From Erigeron canadensis (lineage: Eukaryota; Streptophyta; Magnoliopsida; Asterales; Asteraceae): a stretch of 64,000 bases of DNA. The stretch covers positions 15,438,735-15,502,734 of the forward strand of contig NC_057769.1 in NCBI RefSeq assembly GCF_010389155.1. The letters are read 5' to 3'. The number at the start of each line of letters is the position of its first letter. The stretch's first letter is position 1. Positions 1 to 12,395 of this stretch are shown one piece after another. The translations under genes were made by a program, and so were the position numbers. Under the pieces are notes generated by a model, which saw nothing but the letters and a program-made list of their open reading frames with translations, was not told the origin of the DNA and did no database searches.

Positions 1-112
1 TGAGAGGGTTTTTTATTTTTAATCTTGTCCATCCATTTTCTTTGATCCAATGGTGTAGAGGAGTTCTTGGGTTCTTTTTTTTAAGAGTTCTCAAATAACC
101 CCCCCTCTACAT
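1..112. repeat. MITE-like fragment cut by the window edge
   Basis: The stretch is T-rich and ends in a C-run followed by ctctacatatatata, the kind of terminus seen on short AT-rich MITEs elsewhere in the window. The other end lies outside the window, so neither a terminal inverted repeat nor a TSD can be tested. No coding sequence is seen. Confidence 0.3.
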
Positions 113-1421
113 ATATATACTCAAAATTACGGTATGTTTATTTAGCATTTTTAATGTGTAGTAAAATGATAGACATTAATATTAGTGTCTTGTTTATTTA
201 ATGATTTTAGGTGTTTTGACGTTTGTGAAGTAACAGAGTAAAGTTGCATTCTTATTTGCTTCGAGGTAAGATAACTACTTTTTGTCACATGAGCTACACA
301 ACAAAATGTTGTTTCCATAATAAACCTTGGTAACTATATCCCGCACGTATGTTGGGCTATGGGGACAACGGAGGGGTTAATTGGGATTTATGTATGCTTA
401 TACTGTTGATTATAATGATTGAAATATGTGATGTTTGATTGATGTTTGCTTGTTGGATGACCTATAAATGTAGTATACTAGACTGTAGGATTGCCATGTC
501 ACGTTGCATGTTAAGGGCCCTAATGTTGAAAAAATGTAGATGTTGAAATAATATAGATGTTGAAACTCGAGTATAATTGATGTTGGAAGTGTTACGCTTA
601 ACCCATGCTAGCCTCGGCTAGTGTGTAGATGTTGTCGTTTGGGAATAATCTAGATATTTCCCTCTCGACTAAGTCACGTTGATAGAGTTTGCCGGGTGGT
701 TTGGACTGACCACTGCAGTTTGAGAAACGGCTTACTCGTGGATTGGTTATGCCTATCCAAACGACGCCGATAGACCCCGAAAGAATTACCCATCATGTTG
801 GATGTGAGGTACCCTATAGGTGCCTTCACACAACCCCCATGTTTCCCTATGACAAGTGACATAAGTCACTTAGCTAATGTAGAGGCATAACCTGATGTTG
901 TAAGTAGATGTTGATTTTTTGACGTTGATATATGATGTTGAGGTTGCTAGGCACATGTAGGAATATGACACTCCTATTGCTTGATGATGTTGATGTTGTT
1001 AATTGCTTGGCATACGTATGATTGTTTGAAAAGGTGTTTTAACTAGCAACTGTTTTATAACTCGTGGTTATCTTACTCAGCTTTTAAAGCTGACACTTGT
1101 TTGTTAAAAATGTTGTGTTTCCTTAGGTTATATTGAAGTTTGCTTTGAGTGAGGCTGGGTAGACATTTGCTATATACGAAGACATTTATTAGTCTTACCC
1201 TTATTTATTTAGATGACATTTATTATTTCTTTTATTGTCGTTATCGACTTTATGATTATGGATTTTCTTGAATTATTATTTTGATGCTATGAAGCAACAC
1301 CAAACGTATGATGACCATTTTGTTGGGAAATGGTTAAGTTTTTATTGGAACGCTTCCGCACTTTGAGTTATATATTTAAAAGTTGTTTTAAAATCCATAT
1401 TTTTAAACGACGGGTGTTACA
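113..1421 (+). repeat. 3' part of a Ty3/gypsy LTR (remnant)
   Basis: The segment has no ORF of interest and ends in cgggtgttaca, the TGTTACA-type 3' terminus of plant chromovirus LTRs. The same terminus occurs at 36962 on a better-defined LTR of this window. Its body (for example 600-870) is typical degenerate LTR sequence. No primer-binding site follows it, so it may be a solo LTR or a truncated 3' LTR. Positions 1422-1693 beyond it hold only AT-rich sequence. Confidence 0.45.
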
Positions 1422-1703
1422 TGTAAGTATCAAATGGAAAACGAAAATTAAAAAGTCTTCAAAAGTATATCGGGTTGCATCTCTAATGAAAGAAGAGGAA
1501 ATTTTAAGACTACCCATATTTTTTTCATCTAACGATTTACGGTTTGTGAAATAAAGCATTTTGAATGACTTGGATGAATTTTCTTATTTAATTGAAGAGA
1601 GAAAAGCGAGGGAAATATGTGCTCTAGAATTATTCTCGCATTTTTTTTTATTAACTCACCTTTAAAACATTATGCATATCTTTAACTAATATTTTTTTAA
1701 CAA

Positions 1704-3021
1704 GGGACAATTGCATATATACCCATATTAACCATCTAAATTACAAATATCCTCAATACAAAATTTAAATTACAAATATACCCAACTTTACTTTTTATTA
1801 TTGATGAGACAATCATACCCTTTCATATATATACATAATTACATACAAACACAAACATATGGGTACAGTGCAATAGCAGCCCTCTGTTATCTTTTTTATT
1901 CAATTTTTTCTATATAATATCTATAACATCACGAACAAGGCAACAACCATCACCATCTCTCTTTATCATGTAAGTATATATTTTTCAAATAACAAATATG
2001 TTTGCGTATATCATCACCAAATATATAGATTCGTACATACATTCATCTATATCTACCAAAATCACCGATCTACCTAGCTTTTCTCATCAACTAGATCCGA
2101 CAACCATTTCTTTTCTCGTCGCCCAGATCTTCCAAAAAACAGTGACGGAGTAGTAGGTGGGGTGTCGGATATTGAAAAACCGTATGCCTAGGAGGATATG
2201 ATTGTTCTTTATGTAAAAAGACAAAAAATTCATGGGTTTTACAAAAAAAGGTTTTCATAAATTTCGGTTATGATGATGATGAGATTAAAGGTAATTAAAT
2301 TGGATTGTTTTTATTGTTGTTAAATATGATGATGATGATGAGACCGAATGAAATTAAATAAACCAAAATTTGATAAACAAGAAGCTTTTAAGTTCCGATT
2401 TTAGTGGCTAGTGATAAGAATGAATCGAAGTGTTTAAGGGGCAAGGGTGTAGTCGGTAAAAAATATCGGCAAGTTTTGTTGGCTAGTTTTGGCTTATTGG
2501 CTTCCTATACCACATGTATTGGCAAAAAACTTTGGCAAGTTTTGGCAAGTTGGATCGGTTAGTATTCGCCGATTGTGTCAAAGCATTGGCAAAAAATTTG
2601 TACACAAGAATTTTTTTTTTTTGGTTTTTTGCAAGTTTTGGCAAAAAAGGACACTACACCATCAATTTTGGCAACAATTGGCAAAATTTGACTTAGTTTT
2701 GGCAAAGACATGTGGCACAATTGTATTGGTTAAAAACTAGCCAAAACTTTGACAGATTGACACTACACCTTTGCCTCTAAGTGTAAAAGGGTATAATCGT
2801 CTAAAATTAGAATTTACTTTATGAAATGAGTACATATAGGTAAATTTGTGTGTTTAGAAAAAATTGATGGGTATATTTGTAATTAAAATTTTTGATTGGG
2901 AATATTTGTAATTTAGATAATGAATTTGGGTATATAAATATTGGGTATATTTGTAATTAAAATTTTTGATTGGGAATATTTGTAATTTAGATGGTGAATT
3001 TGGGTATATATGCAATTGTCC
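1704..3021. mobile_element. Non-autonomous MULE-like element with 10 bp TSD
   Basis: The left end (gggacaattgcatatatac) and the right end (gtatatatgcaattgtcc) are inverted copies, and the similarity continues inward for about 50 bp or more through ccatctaaattacaaatat. Direct repeats tttttaacaa flank it at 1694-1703 and 3022-3031, a 10 bp TSD of the size made by Mutator-like transposases. The right TIR contains a tandem duplication of about 72 bp (around 2870-3010). There is no transposase ORF, so it would depend on an enzyme supplied in trans. It lies about 290 bp upstream of the first gene's ATG and may supply part of its upstream region. Confidence 0.6.
2437..2777. mobile_element. Possible nested MITE (hAT-like) rich in TTGGCAA
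   Basis: The left end aggggcaagggtgtagt and the right end ctacacctttgcctct are imperfect inverted repeats. The flanks aagtgttt and aagtgtaa match at 6 of 8 bases, compatible with an old 8 bp hAT TSD. Between them the motif TTGGCAA or its close variants occurs about a dozen times in 300 bp, which accounts for the short Lys/Phe-rich ORFs here; these are not genes. Confidence 0.4.
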
Positions 3022-3031
3022 TTTTTAACAA

Positions 3032-3313
3032 TGTTTGAAAAATAAAAGGTTTGGGTAAATAAAGGGACTAAAGTTGTAAAGGTGGAAACGAAATCCTAAA
3101 TAAACCCGGCTAAGATATCTCGTGCCTCACGTATTATAGAAACCAGAAAGAATAGTTAGGAAATCGAAATATCCAATTCCCTTGAACAAATCCCCCACGA
3201 TGCTGATCGAACACACAAAAAAATAAATATAAGAATTAATCAATTGATCGATTGAAACCCTAAATCACGTCAATCAATTGATCGATTATTTTTCCATTCC
3301 CCCAATTTTGATT
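3032..3313 (+). promoter_or_regulatory. Proximal promoter and 5' UTR of the F-box/SNF2 gene
   Basis: This is the interval between the MULE-like element's TSD and the ATG at 3314. It contains the repeated hairpin-like block tcaattgatcgatt (3238-3252 and again at 3272-3285). An in-frame upstream ATG at 3278 would add 12 residues; the start at 3314 is preferred because MDQ followed by KLCGYLC resembles the N-terminus I recall for this plant family. No convincing TATA box is seen. Confidence 0.35.
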
Positions 3314-4408
3314 ATGGATCAAGCAGAATCAGAGACAGAGTGGGGTGATCATAAACTATGCGGTTACCTATGTATGGTTCTTTCGATTCCCCCTTCTAAT
3401 AACGGCGTTACCACGTTGAATCTCAATAATGATACTCGGCGTTGTCATCTATTTAAAGACGGAACCAATGTCGGTTTTCGTTCCTCAAACGGCGTGGTTT
3501 TCTCATTCATACACGATCATCATAATCATAATTCAACTTCTTCTTCTTCTGATTTTGTAAATGTGAATAATAATAATAATAATAATGATAATGTTGGGAA
3601 TAAAAAGAAGAATAAAAGGAAGAAGGAATCACTATCGAGTAATGGGAATAAGAAGAAAAAGAAAGGGGGGTTAGTTCAGAATAATGGAGCTAGTGTAGCA
3701 AGTGTTTTGTATCAGCTTCAAAATCACAAGTGTTTGAAGATTTCTTCTAAGGTTGTTTCGATACACGAAAGGCGACAGGAATCACCAAGGGTACTGGTAT
3801 TGGTTGATGTTTATTTGCCAATCGGAGTCTGGTCTTATGGCTGGCAGTTTCCCAAATCACGTTGTTCGGCCGCTGTCGCCCTGTTTCCACATTTAAGGTT
3901 TCATTTTTCACTCATCAACCCATGTATCTGCCTGGAATCTCCATAATATCTATATCTATACTACCATTTAGTTCCCCCCATTTCCCTTTGTGTTCATAAG
4001 GTCTCGTTTGGTTCACAGAATTTGATGGAATTGGAATTGAATTTCATTCCTTAGTGCGTTTGGTTGCACAGACAAGAGGGAATCTCATTCCATAGGAATG
4101 TAAACATTCCATCATTTGATGGAATCTCCATTCCTTGGGGATGGAGGAAGGAATTTCACTTGAATTTTCAAAAAATCAAAAACATTCCGTCAAATTCCAT
4201 TCCTTCAAATTCCAATTCCTTTGAAAGATTTCATTCCTTCCCAAAACATTCCTTCCCAAAACATTCCAAAACATTCGATGCTGAATTTACAACTCTTTAG
4301 ATTCCTTTTAAATCAATTACTTTTACATTAATAACCACACAGCTACCGCCACAGCCACCACCACTGTAGCTACTGCCACCGCCGCCACATCAATCGGGCC
4401 TATGACTA

Positions 4409-4441
<33 letters not shown>

Positions 4442-7400
4442 TAATCATGTGATTGAGATTGATGTAAGAGCAAGCTACAACATTTAAGTTTTACCCTATG
4501 TGTCTGTGTGGAAAATGATCTGTGCAGCAGCAACAGGGTGCTGCAGCAGCTGTATCATAATAAAAATACCGTTTTCCCCTTGAAGTTTATTAAAAATGGA
4601 TGTGAGGGCAGCAAAACCTAAGCTTTCTGTAGTATGGATTTTGTTTGTTTGCTTTATGTGATGAATTATCTGTTTGTAAAACTAAAATATTCAAACTCAG
4701 TTACTTAGTTATTGATTAACTAATGGCATGTGTGCTTATCAAATGGATCAAATTTAATAACTCGATGTGATTTAGCTGCATATTCTTTGCTCAGCTTAAA
4801 ATTTCAGTTTTCAGCATAATGAAAGCTAACTTAACACAAGTTGTTTCTTGTACAGTTGTGACTGGAAAGTCAGGGAGTCGATGCTGAATTTTGCCAATCC
4901 TGGTCTTCCTGAGATTGACAACCGCATTTGGAATATTTCAGATTGCCATGTTCTTGGCTGCAACCAGCACTGTAATGCACCTGATTCTACACGAAAGAAA
5001 CGGTTTGAACTCCACGAAATTTTTAGCAGTTTACCTAGTGTCTCAATGCTTGGAGATCCTATCCATTCCAAAATAAATCCAGCAGATAATGCGAATGCAT
5101 CTGGTTTTTGGATGTTGCCAGATGACGTAATGCTCAATATAATAACACCACTTGCCCCGCAAGAACTTCGTAGTGTTTCCTTAACTTGTCGGCATCTGAG
5201 ATTATTAGCAGCAACAATAATGCCATCTATGATGCTTAAGCTTTATCCTCACCAACAGTCAGCAGTGGAGTGGATGTTAAAACGAGAACGTGATCCACAA
5301 GTTTTTCCAAATCCTATGTACATGAAATTCGAAACAGAAGATGGGTTTGCTTTTAATATCAATACCGTTTCCGGGGAACTCGTAGTAGGCACAGTCCCTA
5401 TGATCAAAGACTTTCGTGGGGGTATGTTTTGTGATGAGCCTGGCTTGGGTAAGACAATTACCTCTTTGTCCCTGATTTTGAAAACACTAGGAACTCTTGC
5501 TGACCCTCCAGAAGGGGTGGAAGTAATCTGGTGTAAACAAAAAGATGACCAAAAATGTGGCTATTATGAGCTTGGTGGTGATCGGATTAACTGTGGTAGT
5601 GTGCTGACCAGTAAAAAAGTTGCAGGTCGTAGTAGTCGAAGGAGCCTTTCATGTGTGGAGGACTCAAAGTTGAGTTCTGAAAAGACCATTACTCCAGTCA
5701 CTATAAAATCAGCAACAGAATCTACTCTTCAGAGCACCCGAAGCTGGACCATTGTTAAGAGAAATCTTCGGAACGAATATGGACGAAAGACCCCGGGAAA
5801 GAGAAAACTATTTGCAAGTGACGATGAAGGTGATCCACTATATGTACCATCAGGAAACCTGAAAAAGAGAACTAAAAAGGCCAGTGGAAAGTATTTTGAA
5901 CTTAATGAAACTTGGGTCCAGTGTGATGCTTGTCGAAAGTGGCGGAAGCTGGTGGATTCACAAGATACTGATTCTTCAGCTGCATGGTTTTGTAGTATGA
6001 ATAGTGATTTGTCTCATCAGAGTTGCAAGGTACCCGAAGAGTCATGGGATGATTGTGAGTCAGTTACATACTTGCCCGGGTTTTACACAAAAGGAACTAT
6101 GGAAGGCAAGGAGGAAAACATTTCGTTTTTTATTAGTGTCCTTAAAGAGCACCATGAACTAATAAATTTTGACACTAAAAAGGCGTTAACCTGGTTGGTA
6201 AAACAAACACCTGATAAACTTTCAAAAATGGAGACAACTGGATTAGTCCACCCATTATCTGGAACTCGAGTAGTAGCCACAGGGGAAGTACGCAAGTTTC
6301 ATACGATCTTCAAAGCTTTTGGTTTAGTCAAGAGGGTAGAACATGGAACGATGAGGTGGCATTACCCTAGAAAGTTAGTCAATTTGGCTTTTGATTTAGC
6401 TGCGCTAAAGATTGCTCTCTGTGAGCCTCTTGATTCGGCCAGGTTCTACTTATCGCGGGCGACTCTAATTGTTGTTCCTGCTAACCTAGTTGACCACTGG
6501 AAGAATCAAATCCAAAAGCACGTAAAAACGGATCAGTTACGTGTGTATATATGGGCTGACCATAGGAAACCATCTGTACATAATATTGCATGGGACTATG
6601 ATGTTGTTATCACTACTTTTAGTCGTTTAAGTGCCGAGTGGAGCCCAAAAAAGAGAAGTATATTGATGCAAGTTCATTGGCTAAGAGTCATGTTTGATGA
6701 AGGGCACACCCTTGGCTCGAGTTTGAATATGACCAACAAGTTACAGTTATCAGTTTCATTGACCGCTTCTAACCGTTGGTTGTTGACTGGAACGCCGACT
6801 CCTAATACACCAAATAGTCAACTTACGAATCTTCATCCAATGCTTAGGTTTCTCCGTGAAGAAGCATATGGATTGGATCAGAAGTCATGGGATTGGGGCA
6901 TTCTTAGGCCATTTGAGGCAAAAATGGAAGAGGGCCGGGCCCGATTGTTACAGTTACTTGGTAGATGCATGATTAGTGCTAGAAAAAAAGATTTGCATAT
7001 GATACCTCCCTGTATTAAGAGGGTGACTTTTTTAGATTTTAATGAAGAACATGCAAAGAGTTATAACGAATTAGTGGTTACTGTACGCCGTAATATACTA
7101 ATGGCTGACTGGAATGATCCTTCGCATGTTGAGAGTCTGCTGAATCCAAAGCAATGGAAGTTTAGAAGTACTACCATCAGAAATGTGAGGCTCTCTTGCT
7201 GTGTGGCTGGACATATAAAAGTAACAGATGCCGGACAAGATATTCAGGAAACCATGGATATCTTGGTCGAAAATGGTTTGGATCCCCTCTCAGAAGAATA
7301 TTCGTTTATAAGATATAACATTTTATTTGGTGGCAACTGTATGAGGTAAGAACCGATGTGCCAAGTGTATGATATGGTGGCAAAGTGGGTGGATAGGGTG

Positions 7401-9552
7401 GGCTGGTAAGAATTAGAATTGGTACGGTTAAAACTGGTCCGGTGTCCTAAAATATTGCTGGCCCAATGTTTTCTTTTGACAAATAGTTAGTGTATAGAAC
7501 TTTCTCAAAATAATTTAGTTAATGATATGTTGGCTTTTCTTTGTAAAATATGTGTTGGAGGGTTATGTACAATAATTCACTTTGAGCGACTTTCAACTAG
7601 TCTAAAGTTTTTTCTATTTTAGCTACTTATATTTGATCTGTCTTCCCCATCAGAGATCAAATGTAACCTGAATCGATCCACTCATAAGTGGATGGAAATT
7701 GCCGCCTTTATTATGATGCCGCTCTGATGAGCTTCAATCTGATTACATATATTTTGATCGATCGTCCTTTACAGATGTGAAGAGTGGTGTCGCCTTCCTG
7801 TGATAACACCGTGTAGGCATCTTTTATGCCTCGCTTGTGTTGCCTTGAACAGTGAAAAGTGTACATTTCCTGGTTGTGACAACTTATATGAGATGCAAAG
7901 TCCCGAAACATTGTCCCGTCCTGAAAATCCCAATCCAAAATGGCCTGTTCCTAAGGATTTGATTGAATTACAGCCCTCATATAAACAGGTATGCTTTGAT
8001 CATTACAACTAATCTTTAATTTTGAATGTATGAATGGATTATAACTGTTACATTGTATGTGCAGGATGATTGGGATCCTGATTGGCAGTCAACTTCTAGC
8101 AGTAAAGTTTCATATCTTGTGAAGAAGTTGAAAGAATTGCAGGAAGCGAATCAAAAGTTGATGGACAACTGCATGAATGAGGGTCATGATGTAAAAACGA
8201 TTGATGACATTCTTTTTGGGAGAAGCATGACTTACGCTAAACCTGTCAATCGATCTCCTGAGAAAGTGCTAATATTTTCTCAGTTTCTTGAGCATATACA
8301 CGTCATTGCACAGCAGGTAAATTCTTAAGCTTTTGTACATCACAAATAAATGTGAAATTTATGTCAACAATGTAACTTTTTTAATACTTTCTCCAGTTAA
8401 TGGTTGCTGGCATCAAATTCGTTGGAATGTACAGTCCAATGCATTCTGGTATCAAGGTAAGAATCTTAGTGTAGATTTCTGGAGATTTTATTGCTCTTGA
8501 TAGGTTATTTATTTTTAAACGGTTATCATTCTTATTTGTTTGGGTTGACACGCAAACACTTATTTGTCCTGTTTTGAATCTGAATCTTTGAACAAACACC
8601 TTTGGATAGTTTATACAATAAAGAATTTGTACAACTTTCATAAGATGTTTGTTGAAATTCCCACCTTTAGTTATTCACTGAATGCCATGTTTGCGACTGG
8701 ACTTTCATGTAGGTGAAATCACTAGCTACTTTCCAGCATGATGAGGAGTGTATGGCTCTTCTGATGGATGGAAGTGCGGCACTAGGTCTTGATTTGAGTT
8801 TTGTCACACATGTCTTTCTTATGGAGCCGATATGGGATAAAAGGTAATAGTTTTATCTATTTTTGCGAGGAAAATCAAATTTGACGCTGTATTCATTTAT
8901 TTATAAGTTTCCTAGAGGTGCTGGTTATGAGAAGTAATTTATACACGACTTTCCAAGATGTCAGAAGGCACTGTTTTAGATAAAAAGCCACGTATAAATA
9001 TAATTATTATTATTGTCATTGTTATTGTTATTGTTATTATTTTTGGCAATATGAACAGTTGATTTTTATTTATTGGAATTTGTTAGCATGGAAGAGCAGG
9101 TGATAAGTCGTGCTCATAGGATGGGTGCTACACGTCCTATTCATGTAGAAACATTGGCTATGCATGGTACCATTGAAGAGCAGATGATGAAGTTCTTGCA
9201 GGTTAATTCTACTATCCTCATTAGAACTCTATAATTTTCTTTTCAACTCTATACCTTCACTTTGTGACAAAATGGTTACACATATTGGTTGCAGGATACT
9301 GAGGAGTCTAGAGAGTTATTAAAGGAAGAGTGTGTGCATGAAGGTGCTAGAGCTCGACGTACATTGCATGATTTTGCGGAAAGTAATTATTTGGCTCAAC
9401 TGAGTTTTGTGCGAACAATCTCAAATGTCGAAGGTATTCTTTGTCATCTCTTATTCTATCTCAGTGATGCGTTGTAGTTTTTTCAAGCATTGATGCTTTG
9501 AAGTGGAATATTCTCTGATTTACATGCTTCATTTTCTTTTTCAGGAACATGA
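3314..9552 (+). CDS. F-box / CW zinc finger / SNF2 helicase / RING-like protein
   Basis: Nine exons are read: 3314-3897, 4856-7345, 7775-7988, 8065-8316, 8397-8456, 8713-8843, 9087-9201, 9295-9433 and 9545-9552. All have GT-AG borders and keep frame; together they give 3993 nt, or 1330 residues (the Arabidopsis relative At3g54460 is about 1380 from memory). Domains in order: an Asn-rich, basic N-terminal region; F-box at about 281-317 (LPDDVMLNI); SNF2 Walker A at about 388-395 (DEPGLGKT); CW zinc finger at about 547-592 (WVQCDACRKWRKL); DEGH box at about 809-812; LTGTP at about 838-842; RING-like Cys/His cluster from about 1023 (CMRCEEWCR, then PCRHLLC); and helicase motif VI at about 1248-1256 (QVISRAHRMG). 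The CW finger and a long spacer sit between Walker A and DEGH, as in RAD5/HLTF-like enzymes with split helicase cores. A nuclear chromatin-remodelling or ubiquitin-ligase role is inferred from the domains. The apparent stop after NCMR at 7350 is intron read-through, since splicing at 7345 restores the Cys cluster. The final exon is only 8 nt and is the least certain. Confidence 0.9.
3998..4290. repeat. MITE-like CATTCC-rich insertion in intron 1
   Basis: Inside the first intron of the F-box/SNF2 gene is a block starting tctcgtttggttcacag and made largely of attcc/ggaat units in both orientations. This is the style of common plant MITEs that begin with tttggttca. The right terminus is not clear. 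The ORF across it (4064-4300) is repeat-derived. Confidence 0.4.
4410..4441. repeat. (TA)n(CA)n microsatellite
   Basis: An alternating ta run passes directly into about ten ca units in intron 1 of the F-box/SNF2 gene. It should be length-polymorphic. Confidence 0.8.
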
Positions 9553-10042
9553 ACTGTATATTCCCCTATGAAATTCTCTAGTGCACCACAATTTGCTTTC
9601 CAAGATTGGTTAATGCTTTTGATAGATGCTTTCAGTTTCTTTTTGCGGAATTTAAGTTATACTGACATGTATGTTTGTTGGTTTTGTTTACACAAACCTA
9701 TTGGATCTTCTGTTTCATGTATCAATTAGGAGATCGAAATTAGAATTAGCCTAATAGCATCAATTAGAATTAGCGTCTGTAAATTCTATTTTTCTTTAGC
9801 CTTAATATAGTTGTCCCTGTCTCAAATTGAGTCTCACAAGCAAAAACGTAAAAGTTGCGATCATTATTATTGCATTGTTGTGTAAGTATGATATTTTAAG
9901 GATATCCTCGTTTTAAAAAAATATATAGAGTAGAATGGTAGAGCTTTCTTTTGTTATTTAAGAATTAACATTTATGCTAACTACATCAAATAATTTTAAA
10001 TTGCACCATTGTCAAGAATTTAATCTTGGTGTTTACTTTAAA
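9553..10042. other. 3' flank of the F-box/SNF2 gene, no gene seen
   Basis: AT-rich sequence with no coding signal, presumably holding the 3' UTR and polyadenylation site. The short direct repeat tcaattaga followed by attagc occurs twice at about 9720-9770. Nothing else is recognisable. Confidence 0.5.
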
Positions 10043-10988
10043 GAGATAACTGCAGAAAATAGAAAGCACCTTTCGACCAATTCACGAAAATAGCAGTAAC
10101 CTTTAAAAGTTTTGTTATTTAGAAATGAACTTTCATTTATTACCGGAAATAGCAACATTTGACACGTGGACATTTTTGATTACGTGACATTTTTTTAATG
10201 ACGTGACATTATATTTTATTTATTTACTATTTAATTTTTATTAGTTAAGTCATTTCCCCCAAAAATGGCTTCATTTCAGTTTCGGTTCCGACAAGGTATT
10301 TTTTCTCGTCATTATATTCTGAAGCTAATTTCACCTTCTTTTCATTTATTTTTGTTGTGTCTCTTCTATTTTCAAGCATTGAGAAGTTGTGTATAAAGAT
10401 CATAAAAGAGACATAGATCTATATCTTCTTCGTCTATCTCGAGTTTTAAAATCTCTAAAACTAGATGTCAAAGCGTCTTTGTTTTCGTCGGAGAGAGATC
10501 CTGCGGATGTTCAGGTGAGATGAGAGTTTCATAGGCCAGATTTGGTTCGTTTAAGAAGAGTTTGTCCACACATGAGATAGATCTAGATGGCGAAGGTCCA
10601 GAGGTTTTCTCGAACTCGAACAAACTGTCGACGGTTTTTATGTTAGTTGAAGAAATCAAAGAAAAAACCATCTCCACATCCAACACCGACGAGGTGTTCT
10701 AGTAATCCGACTATAAATTAAAGTTCATTGCTAAAAAGCAAACTTTAAAAGGTCATTGCTATTTTCGTATTGTTTGAAAGGTCCTTTCTATTTTCTGTGT
10801 TATAAAGAATGACACGTCATTAAAAATGCCACATAATCAAAAAATGTCCACGTCACCTTGTCCACGTGTCAAATGTTGCTATTTCCGGTAATAAATGAAA
10901 GTTCATTTCTAAAAAACAAAACTTTTAAAGGTCACTACTATTTTCGTGAATTGATTGAAAGATACTTTCTATTTTCTACAGTTATCCC
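10043..10988. mobile_element. Non-autonomous MULE-like element with ~190 bp TIRs
   Basis: The ends match as inverted repeats over about 190 bp: the left begins gagataactgcagaaaatag and the right ends ctattttctacagttatccc. Inside both arms lie cctttaaaagttttgtt and tttattaccggaaatagcaa. The 9 bp direct repeat tactttaaa flanks it at 10034-10042 and 10989-10997, a Mutator-type TSD. The interior (about 10250-10740) has higher GC and different composition and contains a 72-codon minus-strand ORF at 10468-10686, so it may be a captured host-gene fragment (Pack-MULE). No transposase is present. Confidence 0.65.
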
Positions 10989-11109
10989 TACTTTAAAAGG
11001 TAAAAGCCTTCTCATCAAGTGAACGAACCAACATTAAAAATAGAATAGTAAAGTTAATTTATTACTTCGAGACTACTATTATTTTCGCTATTATCTGGCA
11101 CAATATCAT

Positions 11110-12395
11110 TTGGGCTTTCTTAATGTTATGTTCGAAAGGCTTTTGATTAATCGATTAACCGAACCGACTCGATTTGTAACCGGTAACCGAAACCGGTTAG
11201 TAACCGGAATAGTAAAACCGATTATAGGTTACCAGAAACCGTCGGTTACTAACCGATTATTCTTTTCAATACCAAAACCGATTATTAACTGGTTAACCTA
11301 TAACCGGTTAATTATTCCAAATAATAATCGGTTAACCAATTAATCACATATTATATAATATATATATATATATATATATTTAACTTCTCCCTATATATAT
11401 AGGAGTGGGTTAGATTAGGGACTCCTTATTTTAAGGACTGTTAGGGACTCGATCTAAACCGTCCATTTTCATCAGATTTAGTCACCATATTAATCTCCGG
11501 CGATACTTACACATGTGTAATTACAACCTACACGTGTAAGTTGAATAAAAATTATGATTCGTAGCGGACTTTGCCCTTAAGGATATTCATAAACCAAAGC
11601 TGGTGGGGGTGATAGGTCATTGAGGGTGATAGGTCATAGTGTGATAGGTCATAGGGGGTGACCTGTAATGGGTGATCTACCTAAAAAAAGTTATACTTAA
11701 AACATGTGTAAGTTACTTACACATGTGTAAGTATCGCCAGAGATGGTCGCCGTCGCCGGAGGATCATGATGGTGGTGGTGGTGATCAGAGATGATGGTGG
11801 TGGTGGCCGGAGAAAGAGATAGAAGGAGTCCCTAACAGTCCCTAAAATAAGGAGTCCCTAATTTAACTTTTCCCTATATATATATATATATATATATCAA
11901 TCATATTATATACATACACATATATATGACCGGAAAGATCGCACCATCAGATGATTTCGTAAGCTTTCAATATATCTATACTATATATAGATTAATGCTT
12001 CTTTCATCAGATCCAACATCATTTTTTTGTTCTTTTTGAGATTTGGGATAATTAATTTTGTTTTGTGTTTAGAAAAATGATGTTTATTTGGAATATGAGT
12101 TTTTTTTTGGAATATGGGTTCGTGCTCTGACTTGTCGGAAATGATTGTTTTCCTCCATTGTTCACCACTTTCTCAATATTATAATGAGCGGTTAAAAAAA
12201 CCCCGAATAGGCTAACCAGTATCGATTGACCGGCTATTATTAATCGAAATCGGTTAGATAGGTTCAAGTCTTAAAACCTAGAATCCGGTTATTAACCGGT
12301 ACAAGTTAACTATAACCGGTTATTACTATTTTAAAAAATAACCGAAACCAGTTATTAAAATTAATAACCGAAATCGGTTAACCGCTTCTTACACC
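11110..12395. repeat. AACCGGTTA-rich repeat element, split by a MITE
   Basis: Both flanks (11130-11345 and 12195-12390) are dense in aaccggtta and its variants on both strands, and the right end reads cttacacctcta. In my recollection tagaggtgtaag with runs of aaccggtta is typical of plant non-autonomous hAT elements. The left terminus is not recognisable, so the boundaries are approximate. Confidence 0.45.
11401..11875. mobile_element. MITE with ~45 bp TIRs in a TATATA target
   Basis: The left end carries ttagggactccttatttta and ggactgttagggactc, and the right end carries the exact reverse (gagtccctaacagtccc, then taaaataaggagtcccta). Both flanks are alternating ta, so the TSD cannot be measured. 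The interior has repeated ggtgataggtcat units and the palindrome-like cttacacatgtgtaa twice. It is non-coding and interrupts the AACCGGTTA-rich element. Confidence 0.6.

Noticed and set aside
3278..3313. Upstream in-frame ATG as the start of the F-box/SNF2 protein
   Set aside because: It would add 12 hydrophobic residues not remembered in relatives; the ATG at 3314 fits the family N-terminus better. Not excluded.
7346..7350. Stop codon ending the 833-codon frame of the F-box/SNF2 gene, suggesting a truncated protein
   Set aside because: The stop is two bases into intron 2. Splicing at 7345/7775 keeps frame and completes the Cys-rich finger, and the summed exon length is a multiple of 3.
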